From Caulobacter sp. (lineage in GTDB: Bacteria > Pseudomonadota > Alphaproteobacteria > Caulobacterales > Caulobacteraceae): 64,000 nt of DNA. Location: assembly GCA_030680355.1 (NCBI GenBank), contig JAUXVF010000025.1, positions 62,001-126,000 on the forward strand, in the 5' to 3' direction. Positions 63,738 through 64,000 of the stretch are shown piece after piece. The number at the start of each line of letters is the position of its first letter. Within the stretch, counting starts at the first letter, position 1. The notes below the pieces were generated by a model. The model made no database searches. It saw only the letters and a program-made list of their open reading frames with translations, and had not been told where the DNA came from. Both the position numbers and the translations under genes were made by a program.

Positions 63738-64000
<263 letters not shown>

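Overview
The window is a 64-kb, very GC-rich chromosomal segment from an alphaproteobacterium, most likely a member of the Caulobacteraceae (Caulobacter, Phenylobacterium, Brevundimonas group). The evidence is Caulobacter-type short flagellins, a TacA-like sigma-54 activator, the alphaproteobacterial proton-translocating transhydrogenase split into three genes, a ZauP-ZapA-6S RNA-formyl-THF ligase block, and the ruvCAB-ybgC-tolQRAB-pal order. It is mostly core genome. I see no prophage, CRISPR array, tRNA or rRNA.

Layout. 1-2.3 kb: end of an RNase T2 gene and two tandem flagellin genes with matching leaders. 2.3-6.9 kb (minus): a small coupled ORF, a sigma-54 response regulator, a membrane hybrid histidine kinase and a LysR regulator. 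6.9-12 kb (plus): membrane protein, esterase, M3 peptidase, thioesterase, hydrolase. 12-15.7 kb: a small cytochrome oxidase subunit IV and pntAA-pntAB-pntB; PntAA carries a 94-residue Lys/Ala/Pro tail. 15.7-16.6 kb: a long non-coding stretch with repeats and hairpins. 17-21.6 kb: LytM peptidase, small membrane proteins, hydrolase, Na+-type ABC exporter pair. 21.6-25.2 kb: rpsU (apparently starting with CTG), COQ9, purEK, diguanylate cyclase.

25.2-29.1 kb is the one clearly accessory patch: GC-rich junk, a broken ATP-grasp fragment, an IS6 transposase remnant lacking its catalytic core, a large hybrid kinase of less GC-rich composition and a REP-like palindrome. 29.1-34 kb: host attachment protein, serC-serA with a probable serC leader, an EamA exporter and a membrane gene containing a terminator-like hairpin. 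34-42.9 kb: a third hybrid kinase, PhzF, GNAT, thiD, ArsR regulator, a desaturase pair, folP. 42.9-54.4 kb (minus): one long envelope and DNA-repair block, ruvC-ruvA-ruvB-x-ybgC-tolQRAB-pal-cpoB-tilS-ftsH. 54.5-57 kb: mgtC and an M20 peptidase, flanked by repeats, sit inside the usual yebC-ruvC neighbourhood. 57-61 kb (minus): zauP-zapA-6S RNA-formyl-THF ligase-ymdB-phosphatase-yebC. 61-64 kb (plus): transketolase, a secreted protein and the start of gap.

Functionally the window joins cell-envelope constriction (Tol-Pal, CpoB, ZapA/ZauP, FtsH), one-carbon, serine, purine and folate metabolism (SerA/SerC, PurE/PurK, FolP, formyl-THF cyclo-ligase), redox balance (transhydrogenase, transketolase, GAPDH) and signalling (three hybrid kinases, one sigma-54 activator, one diguanylate cyclase). 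I found no new multi-gene system. The most unusual signals are local: the rpsU start, the paired flagellin leaders, the PntAA tail, a coupled 40-codon ORF, the serC leader and the unassigned structured region near 16.3 kb.
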